In this document: positions 7,527 to 13,500 of the stretch, piece after piece
Position numbering within the stretch: position 1 is the first letter of the stretch
Layout of the letters: each line of letters begins with the position of its first letter
Assembly (NCBI GenBank): GCA_019242465.1
Contig: JAFAVL010000708.1
Location: 1 to 13,599 of the forward strand
Reading direction: 5' to 3'
Source: Chroococcidiopsidaceae cyanobacterium CP_BM_RX_35
GTDB lineage: Bacteria; Cyanobacteriota; Cyanobacteriia; Cyanobacteriales; Chroococcidiopsidaceae
Length of the DNA stretch: 13,599 nucleotides
Position numbers and translations under genes: made by a program
The notes under the pieces: model-generated
Told to the model about the DNA's origin: nothing
The model's input: the letters and a program-made list of their open reading frames with translations, nothing else
The model's database searches: none

Positions 7527-7603
7527 GTTGATAATGAAAAAAACATTTTCAGCTGCTGCTAGATGAGTGATGTTCTTAAAATTAGGTCGAGTTGGTTGGT
7601 AAT

Positions 7604-7631
7604 TTGACAATACCTTTTTAACAACTAAGTT
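7604..7631 (+). promoter_or_regulatory. Possible promoter of the SMP-30 gene
   Basis: TTGACA (7604-7609), a 16-base spacer and TAAGTT (7626-7631) make a weak sigma-70-type promoter. It would start transcription only about ten bases before the ATG, leaving little leader for the GAGAG ribosome site at 7636-7640. It is therefore doubtful. Confidence 0.2.
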
Positions 7632-7646
7632 AAATGAGAGATATCC

Positions 7647-8555
7647 ATGCCGGAATTTATCGAGATCTATGACGAGCGTTTGCAGCCACTCTTGCGCCCT
7701 GGTGCCTCACTGCAAAAAATTGCTAACAATGCTGTTCACAGTGAGGGTCCCGTTTACTTCCACGAAGACGATAGTATTGTGTGGAGCGACGCCCATGGCA
7801 ATCGCCTACTGCGCTGGAGTGCCAGTGACGGAGTGAGCATTCTGCGAGATCCCTCTGACTATCAAAGCGGTAACTATCGCGACAGGGAGGGCCGTCTTGT
7901 CGCTTGCTCGTCAGGCAAACGCGCGATTATACGACGTGAACATGATGGTCAATGGAAGGTTTTAGTAGACTCTTATCAGGGCAAACGCCTCAACAGCCCG
8001 AACGATCTGGTCGTGAAGAGTGATGGCACAATCTGGTTTACTGACCCGCCCTACGGCATTACTCAACCAGATCAGGGGTACGGCGGCAAGCAGGAACAAG
8101 CCGGAAGTTTCGTGTACCGCTTTGACCCAGCGACTGGTGAGATTAATGCTGTTGTGACAGACATGGTGCGTCCCAATGGACTTGCCTTCAGCCCCGACGA
8201 ACACCTTCTTTACGTGTCAGATACAGCTGCCTTCAATATCCCTCAAGGACCCCATCATATCCGCGTGTATGAAGTTGTGAACAGCCAGCATGTTATCAAC
8301 GGTCGTGTGTTCGCAGTCATCGAGCCAGGGCAGCCAGATGGGCTCCGCGTAGACGAACACGGTAACGTCTTCACCAGCTCCCAGGACAGTGTGCAGGTAT
8401 ACGCACCCGACGGCACCCGCTTGGGAAAAATCTTGGTGCCAGAGACATGCGCCAACCTCACTTTTGGGGGGCAGGAACGAGATCGCCTTTTGATTGCAGC
8501 GGGCAAATCCTTATATGCAATTGACCTTAACACCCATGGTGTGCAACAGCCTTGA
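7647..8555 (+). CDS. SMP-30/gluconolactonase-family lactone hydrolase
   Basis: A 302-residue six-bladed beta-propeller of the SMP-30/gluconolaconase/LRE family, which opens sugar lactones with a bound divalent metal. The expected metal and substrate ligands are visible: Glu33 in HSEGPV, Asn119 in LNSPNDLV, Asn177 in VRPNGLAFS and Asp231 in QPDGLRVD. IWFTDPPYG (129-137) is a typical strand-loop of the family. There is no signal peptide, so it should be cytoplasmic. ATG 7647 is preceded by GAGAG at six bases. It is transcribed away from the GMC oxidoreductase and followed by a DoxX gene 107 bases later. A GMC enzyme that makes a lactone and a lactonase that hydrolyses it form a logical pair. 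Which sugar is involved is not shown. Confidence 0.9.
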   Translation: MPEFIEIYDERLQPLLRPGASLQKIANNAVHSEGPVYFHEDDSIVWSDAHGNRLLRWSASDGVSILRDPSDYQSGNYRDREGRLVACSSGKRAIIRREHDGQWKVLVDSYQGKRLNSPNDLVVKSDGTIWFTDPPYGITQPDQGYGGKQEQAGSFVYRFDPATGEINAVVTDMVRPNGLAFSPDEHLLYVSDTAAFNIPQGPHHIRVYEVVNSQHVINGRVFAVIEPGQPDGLRVDEHGNVFTSSQDSVQVYAPDGTRLGKILVPETCANLTFGGQERDRLLIAAGKSLYAIDLNTHGVQQP

Positions 8556-8564
8556 CGGTACGAT

Positions 8565-8578
8565 GAGACAGTTGTCTC
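8565..8578 (+). repeat. Small inverted repeat after the SMP-30 gene
   Basis: GAGACA-GT-TGTCTC lies ten bases after the SMP-30 stop. It is too short and lacks a T-run to be a good terminator. The sequence ATGAGACAG in its left half also occurs at 7516-7524 in the upstream region, so it may be a second copy of the same protein-binding site. Confidence 0.3.
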
Positions 8579-8662
8579 CTGACTCACAGAATTGTTCTAT
8601 TTTGTGTGGAAGAGGTTTTAGTATCATTAGCCAAATTCAGCCAGCAAGGGTTAAACCTAACA

Positions 8663-9202
8663 ATGATTTACAGATTTGCTATCGGCTTTGCCATCTCCTT
8701 CTTACTAGCCACTACTAATCCCCTATTAGGTCCACACCTGATCAGTGCAGTTAACGTGACCTACCCTGGTGGAGCCCCAGGCGCAGCGCTTTTCTTGCTG
8801 AGAGCTAGCGTTGGCGTGTTATTCCTGCTGCATGGTTACCCGAAGATCACGCATCTTCAACAATGGGCTAGTTCTCTGAAAATGCCAAAGTTTTTTTGCT
8901 TTCTATCAGCGCTTTCCATGTTGCTGGGCGGCATTTGTCTAATTTGTGGATTTCTCACACTATTAGCAAGCGTAGCGATTCTAGGCTCGATGGCGTTTGC
9001 AATGTTTTTAGAGATTTCCCAAGGTTTGCCTTTTGTTGCTCGTGATCCATACTTAATTCCGCCTGACCAATATAAAGGTCCAAAAGGACAAGGCGAGCCG
9101 CCCAGTTGGGAGAAGGCGTTTATTTACTGCATAATGCTGATTACGATCGCAATTTTAGGTCCTGGTGCCTTCTCCCTGGATGCTTTGATTTTTGGACGAT
9201 GA
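8663..9202 (+). CDS. DoxX-family integral membrane protein
   Basis: The start at ATG 8663 gives 179 residues. An earlier GTG (8606) in frame would add 19 residues that look unlike the family, while AAGGG at 8646-8650 supports 8663, although the spacing is long (12 bases). The segments MIYRFAIGFAISFLLATTN, AALFLLRASVGVLFLLHGYP, a double hydrophobic block around FLSALSMLLGGICLICGF and LTLLASVAILGSMAFAMFL, and a C-terminal block near AFIYCIMLITIAILG give about five membrane helices. LLRASVGVLFLLHGYPKI is the characteristic DoxX motif. The family was named after a thiosulfate:quinone oxidoreductase subunit, but most members have unknown redox-linked roles. Following SMP-30 on the same strand, it may be a membrane partner of the oxidation module; that is inference. 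Confidence 0.85.
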   Translation: MIYRFAIGFAISFLLATTNPLLGPHLISAVNVTYPGGAPGAALFLLRASVGVLFLLHGYPKITHLQQWASSLKMPKFFCFLSALSMLLGGICLICGFLTLLASVAILGSMAFAMFLEISQGLPFVARDPYLIPPDQYKGPKGQGEPPSWEKAFIYCIMLITIAILGPGAFSLDALIFGR

Positions 9203-9205
9203 ACG

Positions 9206-9583
9206 TTATTGCTCTAAGACTTGATGGATGCGCCGCTCCAAACGTTCAAGATCTAGCCCTCCTTCATCACGACTAATACGGCGCACGGTCGCGTTGACAT
9301 TGCCCAGGTCAACCAATAAGTCTTGTAGAATTTCCTGCTGCTGACGCGCTTGAGTAACCTCACGCGGCTCCTGTACAAGATCGCGTACGATGGTGTCTTC
9401 AGCCCGTGAAGCAACAATTGGATCGATTTGCCCCTGGAGATGAATAAAAGTACGCCGTCCTGGTCCCCGCTCTTCCTCAATCGGTACCACTGCTGTTACT
9501 TGGTCGGAGCGTACATATTTGCCAAATCCCAAATGGACTAGTACTGATGACTGTATTCTCACTGCTATTAATAGTTCAATCAA
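9206..9583 (-). CDS. RemA/DUF370-like protein with C-terminal extension
   Basis: A 125-residue protein beginning at TTG 9583; GTG 9562 (residue 8) is an alternative, and neither has a clear Shine-Dalgarno. Residues 16-38 (HLGFGKYVRSDQVTAVVPIE) align by eye with the start of RemA/DUF370 proteins (IGFGN-V---R--AIV-P). Residues 40-68 (GPGRRTFIHLQGQIDPIVAS, then RAEDTIVRD) resemble their GRRTR...H-ILSA...ET end. The middle segment of RemA is missing, and a helical Gln/Glu/Arg-rich tail of about 55 residues is added. RemA of Bacillus is a DNA-binding activator of matrix genes that assembles into rings; whether this protein binds DNA is unknown. It ends four bases after the convergent DoxX stop. 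Confidence 0.6.
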   Translation of the reverse strand: MIELLIAVRIQSSVLVHLGFGKYVRSDQVTAVVPIEEERGPGRRTFIHLQGQIDPIVASRAEDTIVRDLVQEPREVTQARQQQEILQDLLVDLGNVNATVRRISRDEGGLDLERLERRIHQVLEQ

Positions 9584-9592
9584 CTACTTACT

Positions 9593-9598
9593 ATTATA
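9593..9598 (-). promoter_or_regulatory. Possible -10 box of the RemA-like gene
   Basis: TATAAT on the minus strand lies nine bases before the TTG start at 9583. The -35 position reads TCTGGG, a poor match. If used, the transcript would have almost no leader from the TTG, and the GTG at 9562 would then be the more likely start. Confidence 0.25.
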
Positions 9599-9687
9599 GT
9601 TTGCACGCAGATTCACCCAGACATATAAGCCGAGCGGATCTTACCCTATCTAGGGTCGGTTCTCTTCTCCACTTGTGTTATTGTTAG

Positions 9688-9996
9688 TCAAGCTTCATCA
9701 TCTGCCCAAGTAGAAATTGGTCGCAGAACTGTAGGAATTTCTAGTTGTGATCGCGGAAACTCCAGAATAGTTTCTCGAAAGCCGAGATAGCCAGACTCGC
9801 TAAAAGATAACAGCATCCTAGAGAACGCTATCCAGACTTCTGACTCGTATTCCCAGTCACGGTAGCGAGAAGCTTTTCCCGCGATTGAACGCAGTGCCCA
9901 GAAATAACTGTTTCGCACCACAGAACCGCCCTTTTTCAACTCCGGCAAATCCTCGTGGTTGAGAAAAAGAACCATGTTCTCAATTCTGGCTCTCAT
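9688..9996 (-). CDS. Unknown 102-residue protein
   Basis: I do not recognise this protein. It is soluble-looking, with no signal or membrane segment, and rich in Trp, Tyr and Phe in the middle (NSYFWALRSIAG, DWEYESEVWIAFSRMLLSF). It ends in a Pro-containing acidic tail (PTVLRPISTWADDEA). ATG 9996 has GAGG eight bases upstream, which makes it a well-supported start. It is divergent from purN (158-base gap) and lies 104 bases before the RemA-like gene on the same strand, so the two could share a transcript. The good start signal and compact composition favour a genuine gene. Confidence 0.65.
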   Translation of the reverse strand: MRARIENMVLFLNHEDLPELKKGGSVVRNSYFWALRSIAGKASRYRDWEYESEVWIAFSRMLLSFSESGYLGFRETILEFPRSQLEIPTVLRPISTWADDEA

Positions 9997-10153
9997 TAAG
10001 TTATCCTCAACTTGCGCACTCTTATATTGTGGTCAAGGATTTGCTTTGGCAGTTTGAGTCCCTAGTTTTAAGTGTGACAAGCTACACCTTAAACGTGTTA
10101 GTACACTAGCATTATTTGCTAATTTTAAGTACATCATTTCAGAAAAACAATAT

Positions 10154-10843
10154 ATGTCTAACTATTTAGTTACAGTTTCGACCCCTGATTTTAACCCCAG
10201 CCTGGTTTCTCCTAACCTGTCGCCCAATTTACCTAAAGCAGACGTCCCGATAAAACTGGGAGTTATGGCCTCTGGCAGTGGCAGCAACTTTGAGGCGGTG
10301 CAGAGCGCGATCGCCAATGGGCAACTCAATGCCCAGATTTTAGTGTTGATTTACAATAATCCAGAGGCAAAGGTTGCAGATCGAGCAGCTCGTTGGGGTA
10401 TTCCATCTGTGTTGTTGAATCACCGCGACTTCCAGCATCGAGAAGATTTCGACCGCCAAATTGTGCAAACTCTGCAACAGTATGAAGTTGAATTGGTGGT
10501 TATGGCGGGTTGGATGCGACTGGTGACATCGGTGTTAATTGATGCCTTCCCCAATTGTATGATCAACATCCATCCTAGTTTGTTGCCCAGCTTTCGGGGA
10601 GTCAAAGCTGTAGAGCAGGCTCTCGCTGCTGGAGTGAAAATTACTGGCTGTACTGTCCATCTTGTATCTGTAGAAGTGGACAGTGGTCCAATTCTGCTCC
10701 AAGCTGCTGTACCAGTGCTGCCCGACGATACCTCTGAAACGCTTCACGCCCGAATTCAAGTTCAGGAACATCGCATCTTACCATTTGCGATCGCTCTGAC
10801 TGCCTTCGAGGCCAGAAATTATCCAAAATCTAAGGCACTTTAA
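10154..10843 (+). CDS. purN: Phosphoribosylglycinamide formyltransferase
   Basis: GAR transformylase transfers a formyl group from 10-formyltetrahydrofolate to GAR in purine synthesis, in the cytoplasm. After a 32-residue Pro/Ser/Asn-rich N-terminal extension, the enzyme core begins at IKLGVMASGSGSNFEAV (33-49), the substrate phosphate site. The catalytic residues are visible: Asn138 and His140 in INIHPSLLPSFRG, and Asp176 in VEVDSGPI. QALAAGVKITGCTVHLV (155-171) is typical of the family. The total of 229 residues is longer than the usual 200 or so because of the N-terminal extension. There is no strong Shine-Dalgarno at ATG 10154; translation could start later, but no other in-frame ATG precedes the core. 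Two HIP1 sites are present, and a hairpin terminator follows. Confidence 0.95.
   Translation: MSNYLVTVSTPDFNPSLVSPNLSPNLPKADVPIKLGVMASGSGSNFEAVQSAIANGQLNAQILVLIYNNPEAKVADRAARWGIPSVLLNHRDFQHREDFDRQIVQTLQQYEVELVVMAGWMRLVTSVLIDAFPNCMINIHPSLLPSFRGVKAVEQALAAGVKITGCTVHLVSVEVDSGPILLQAAVPVLPDDTSETLHARIQVQEHRILPFAIALTAFEARNYPKSKAL
10307..10314. repeat. HIP1 octamer
   Basis: GCGATCGC lies in the 5' part of purN. Confidence 0.9.
10787..10794. repeat. HIP1 octamer
   Basis: GCGATCGC lies in the 3' part of purN. Confidence 0.9.
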
Positions 10844-10886
10844 CAATCAAAATGATAGAGAGTATTATTCTTATCGATTTGTGTAG

Positions 10887-10917
10887 GTGATTTGATTACA
10901 TCAAATCACGAATTTTT
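10887..10917 (+). terminator. Hairpin terminator between purN and the DUF1822 gene
   Basis: A perfect ten-base stem (GTGATTTGAT / ATCAAATCAC) with a three-base loop is followed by gaattttt, which serves as the U-run for purN transcripts. The right arm contains the stop codon and last codons of the convergent DUF1822 gene. On the minus strand no T-run follows, so it is mainly a purN terminator. Confidence 0.75.
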
Positions 10918-11911
10918 CTGTCATGCTAACGTCACCAAGTGCGACTTTGACACTAAACTGTTCTCCAGGTTGACCGCTAAACTTTAACTGAATATAATTA
11001 TCCGCGCGTCTTGCTTGCGCTTCTAGGAAAATCATTCCAGTTTCATCAAGCACCGTAAGTTGAAGCAGTGGTGGCAAATAGACTTGGCTACCTGTAGGAT
11101 GTACCTGTAGGAAAATATCAGTTTTTTGAGCTGATTCCGGTTCAATTTCTAGGAATAGTGCTACTGAGTAGCCAGATAACTGCACTCCCAAATCGATGAC
11201 CTTAGCCCCTCTAATTCTACCTTCTAAATGATGGGGATCAGTTTTTTCAAGATTATCAGTCCCTCTAAAACTGAAAGCCAGGTTTGTTTGTGCTGGAGCC
11301 AACAGCGCTTCTACTGGTTGCCAACCGCTCTCAAACATATGCAAAAGCCATTGGCTTAAGTTCACCGGAGTTTGGTGCTTTGCAACAGCTACGGACTGCC
11401 TGAGTTGATGCAAGTGAGCAAGCATTTCTTCTGGTGCCTGCAGTTGGGTAATGGGTAATTCCTTGACTGCTGTTTGAGCTGGCGCTCTTGAGTCGAGGGC
11501 GAAGCCTTGAGTAAATCCCAGTACTGTTGCTTCTCGAAATGGTTCATCCAATTGTACAACTATATACCCAACCCTATCTTCACAGACTTCTGGTGGCACA
11601 TAGCAAATTTGCCAATCAGCTTTCATCGGGCGACATTCTAGGCGACCGACTCCAGTCACCTCTAGATCAGCAACATCGCTGCACAGACGTACAACCGGAT
11701 GCCAGCTGTCGCTCGCTTCAAGGTTTGTAGGAATACCCATCATCTGCAAGTAGTCATTAACCACACATACGGCTATGGTATTCAACCAAACTTGCTCTGC
11801 CTTTCGCGGCGGTAACTTTACTGAGGCAAACTGTTGCGCTACCATACGCGCCTTCTGAGTAATTGGTAATGCTAAGGAAAAATTTTTTGTCTGACTTATG
11901 CTGTTAGCCAT
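10901..11911 (-). CDS. DUF1822 family protein
   Basis: The start at ATG 11911 gives 336 residues. The frame is open upstream to a TTG at 11980, but those residues are unlike the family and would overlap the preceding gene. The first part (LALPITQKARMVAQQFASV, then PPRKAEQVWLNTIAVCVVNDYLQMMGI) is the recognisable DUF1822 signature, followed by CSDVADLEVTGVGRLECRP and a later beta-rich half (VQLSGYSVALFLEIEPE). There is no signal peptide or TM segment. The function is unknown. DUF1822 genes in cyanobacteria commonly sit next to sigma-70-like genes, as here: the sigma gene ends 43 bases before. The final codons lie inside the terminator hairpin. A role in the regulatory circuit of its sigma neighbour is inferred only from that association. 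Confidence 0.8.
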   Translation of the reverse strand: MANSISQTKNFSLALPITQKARMVAQQFASVKLPPRKAEQVWLNTIAVCVVNDYLQMMGIPTNLEASDSWHPVVRLCSDVADLEVTGVGRLECRPMKADWQICYVPPEVCEDRVGYIVVQLDEPFREATVLGFTQGFALDSRAPAQTAVKELPITQLQAPEEMLAHLHQLRQSVAVAKHQTPVNLSQWLLHMFESGWQPVEALLAPAQTNLAFSFRGTDNLEKTDPHHLEGRIRGAKVIDLGVQLSGYSVALFLEIEPESAQKTDIFLQVHPTGSQVYLPPLLQLTVLDETGMIFLEAQARRADNYIQLKFSGQPGEQFSVKVALGDVSMTEKFVI

Positions 11912-11954
11912 AATAAGGGTGATTCCCTGTACTGTTGTAGTCTTGTCATTTTCC

Positions 11955-12593
11955 CTATATATATCCTTGAGACTTGCCAAACTGGCGCAGGCGGGGAAAA
12001 CACTGGCGCCGATAGAAACTGCTCAAAGTCGAAACAGAAAGACCGAATTGGGTAGCCACTGCTTCCCAGCTAGTTTCTGGAGGCAATCGTTGCAAGATCA
12101 AGACTTGACAAGTCACTTTTGGATGTCCTTGGATATGGATGCGGCGTAACTCTCCATCTGGATCGGTCTGAGCCCAATGCCTTGTAATTTCCAGAATTGG
12201 CGGAATATCGGCAGGCGCTTCCAGAGCTTCCATTACATCAATCGGTTCATAATCCTCCTTTGTCTTAGTAGTCGTTTGATTTTGGTTGAGCTGTACTTGG
12301 ATGCGACCATCTTGAAGTCGCCGTTTGAGATAGGCATTAAGCCAAGTGATAACACTACTCAGGTTCCGGTCATATTTGTCAGCTGTAGTTGCTTCACAAA
12401 GATTGCGGCAGAAATAAATCCAGGTTTGTTGCAGTGCATCTTCATAGTAAGGAGAATTTTCTTTCCAGAGCTTGCCAGAACTAACAATCAGCCGAATTAT
12501 CTGAGTTAAACTACGCTGGCGCTCGATACTGCTAGGTTTACACCTACAGGTTTCCTGCACCATCTGACGTAACCGCTCCTCCATTTCATCCAC
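11955..12593 (-). CDS. Sigma-70-like transcription factor next to DUF1822
   Basis: A 212-residue protein starting at GTG 12593 (AAGGA about ten bases upstream); ATG 12584, three codons later, is the alternative. Residues 43-97 (WKENSPYYEDALQQTWIYF, then ITWLNAYLKRRLQDGR) look like a sigma region 2 in which the ALQQTW element precedes the core-binding helices. Residues 174-206 (TSWEAVATQFGLSVSTLSSF, followed by YRRQCFPRL) form a helix-turn-helix like region 4.2. The linker is Gln/Thr/Lys-rich. Sequence similarity to standard ECF factors is weak, so it is best called a sigma-70-like protein. It precedes DUF1822 by 43 bases on the same strand, and its promoter region lies next to transposon debris. 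No anti-sigma gene is visible nearby. Confidence 0.75.
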   Translation of the reverse strand: MDEMEERLRQMVQETCRCKPSSIERQRSLTQIIRLIVSSGKLWKENSPYYEDALQQTWIYFCRNLCEATTADKYDRNLSSVITWLNAYLKRRLQDGRIQVQLNQNQTTTKTKEDYEPIDVMEALEAPADIPPILEITRHWAQTDPDGELRRIHIQGHPKVTCQVLILQRLPPETSWEAVATQFGLSVSTLSSFYRRQCFPRLRQFGKSQGYI

Positions 12594-12714
12594 GGCAGAC
12601 CTATCCTTAACTGCATACCCTATACACCTGCTTACTAATTACTTATCAGCACAAGCGGAAGAAATTGTGCAACCATTTGCTGACGCTCACTATGGATTCT
12701 TGGGTTCTAAGTGA
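12594..12714. other. Upstream region of the sigma-like gene
   Basis: No gene is established here. The plus-strand frame ending at 12711-12713 is open across this stretch and reads protein-like near its end (QAEEIVQPFADAHYGFLGSK), while the minus strand is also partly open. Neither has a start signal. The sigma promoter should lie here but no clear -35/-10 pair was found. Confidence 0.3.
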
Positions 12715-12925
12715 GAAGACGCTCAAGGAGGGCTGAAAGTAAAGACTTGCCTCGTTTTCATTATGGACAAACTCGAAAAAGCCAAGATAAAACGGCAGTT
12801 TTTCTTGTGAAATGCCGCCTCGGAGGTCTCAGCCAAGAGCGCAACAAGGACCAAAATTCTTCGATGGTGTTGACAAATGCCTTTGCGACCTTTGGTAGGG
12901 TAATGTAAACTTTTTTAATTAAGTG
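12715..12925 (-). pseudogene. IS1595-family (ISXO2-like) transposase remnant
   Basis: On the minus strand, residues AFVNTIEEFWSLLRSWLRP match the C-terminal DDE-transposase signature of IS1595-type elements (VHVNTMEGFWSLLRSWLRPHRG as I recall it). A frameshift near 12815-12825 then breaks the frame. The neighbouring frame continues the match with GISQEKLPFYLGFFEFVHNE followed by NEASLYFQPSL. The glutamate in TIEEFW is the likely third acidic residue of the catalytic triad. Everything upstream of about residue K-V-A-K-A is missing or degenerate, so at least two thirds of the gene is gone. No terminal inverted repeats could be assigned. It lies just upstream of the sigma-like gene, in the same orientation. 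Confidence 0.75.
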
Positions 12926-12977
12926 CATATTTCCGGCTCTGAAGGCTGATAAAACATTAGAGCTTAGCAAATTTTAG

Positions 12978-13163
12978 CTTCTTCATGAACTGAAGTTGCT
13001 CTCGACACCGAAAAAGCATACTTGTAATCCTCAATCTGAAGAGCTGAAAGCTATTATGGAAAAGCTTTACGCTATAGTGCCATACTCTCTTGCTTGGTCA
13101 CATTTCAGTTTAGTAAATATATTCGGATATTTAGCGAAAAAATCTGTAAAGCTGTGGCTTTAG
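12978..13163 (+). other. Open stretch without recognised homology
   Basis: One plus-strand frame is open for 61 codons between stops at 12975 and 13161. The first ATG is at 13056 and leaves only 35 residues (MEKLYAIVPYSLAWSHFSLV and onward); TTG 12996 would give about 55. The reading looks protein-like (NPQSEELKAIMEKLYAIV), but there is no Shine-Dalgarno and no recognised family. It may be a gene fragment next to the transposase debris, or chance. From 13164 to 13236 I see nothing. Confidence 0.2.
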
Positions 13164-13236
13164 ATGGTAGGTAACTAGTGCCTTCATCCAAAAGTAAACT
13201 CCACCTCTCAATAACACATTGGAGTCATATATAGAA

Positions 13237-13500
13237 ATGGAACTGCAACAACTTTCCTGAGTGAGAAAAGAGTTTTATCAGCAATTGCAGTAAGTTGAAC
13301 CTGGCTGACTTACAAAACTACTGCAACGCGTAGCAGAAAGCTTTGCAGTCAAATCGAGACAAGATTTAGAAACTTGACCTGCATAAATCGTTTAAGGCTT
13401 GCATAATTACGATTTGTTGGTCTATCAGGAGTTGGACTATGATCTTTGGCAACGAGTGCATCCCAGTCTTGCAAGACTCATGTTGAGAATTGACCATTGA
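13237..13500 (+). pseudogene. Possible decayed gene with several in-frame stops
   Basis: A single frame beginning at ATG 13237 (GGAG 12 bases before) carries stops at 13258, 13291, 13306, 13375, 13384 and 13393, and ends at 13498. Between them lie protein-like pieces: VRKEFYQQLQ, LTKLLQRVAESFAVKSRQDL and NYDLLVYQELDYDLWQRVHP then SLARLML. The stop density is close to chance, so the case rests only on the look of the segments. The family is unknown. Its end overlaps the transposase end on the other strand. Confidence 0.25.

Larger units (their letters stand above)
6984..7646. promoter_or_regulatory. Divergent intergenic region between GMC and SMP-30 genes
   Basis: 663 bases with no intact gene of normal size. 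The GMC-proximal part (7005-7140) holds a broken small reading frame with a good ribosome binding site. The rest is AT-rich and carries a short palindrome (7395-7407), a pair of inverted repeats (7458-7473 and 7511-7526), a second overlapping pair (7511-7518 and 7544-7551), and TTGACA hexamers at 7493 and 7604. It must contain the promoters for both directions. Confidence 0.6.

Noticed and set aside
8606..8662. GTG start 19 codons upstream for the DoxX gene
   Set aside because: The added residues do not resemble a DoxX N-terminus, and the hydrophobic first segment begins right at ATG 8663.
10024..10130. Imperfect inverted repeats upstream of purN (TTTAAGTGT ... ACACCTTAAA and TAGCA ... TGCTA)
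   Set aside because: The stems are short or bulged, and no PurR-like or riboswitch structure could be recognised; not enough to call an element.
11912..11980. Extension of the DUF1822 gene to TTG 11980
   Set aside because: It would overlap the sigma-like gene by 26 bases, add residues unlike the family and use a poor start; ATG 11911 places the conserved N-terminus correctly.
12711..12908. Plus-strand frame of 65 codons from 12711
   Set aside because: It lies opposite the IS1595 transposase remnant, whose motifs are unmistakable on the minus strand, so this frame is its shadow.
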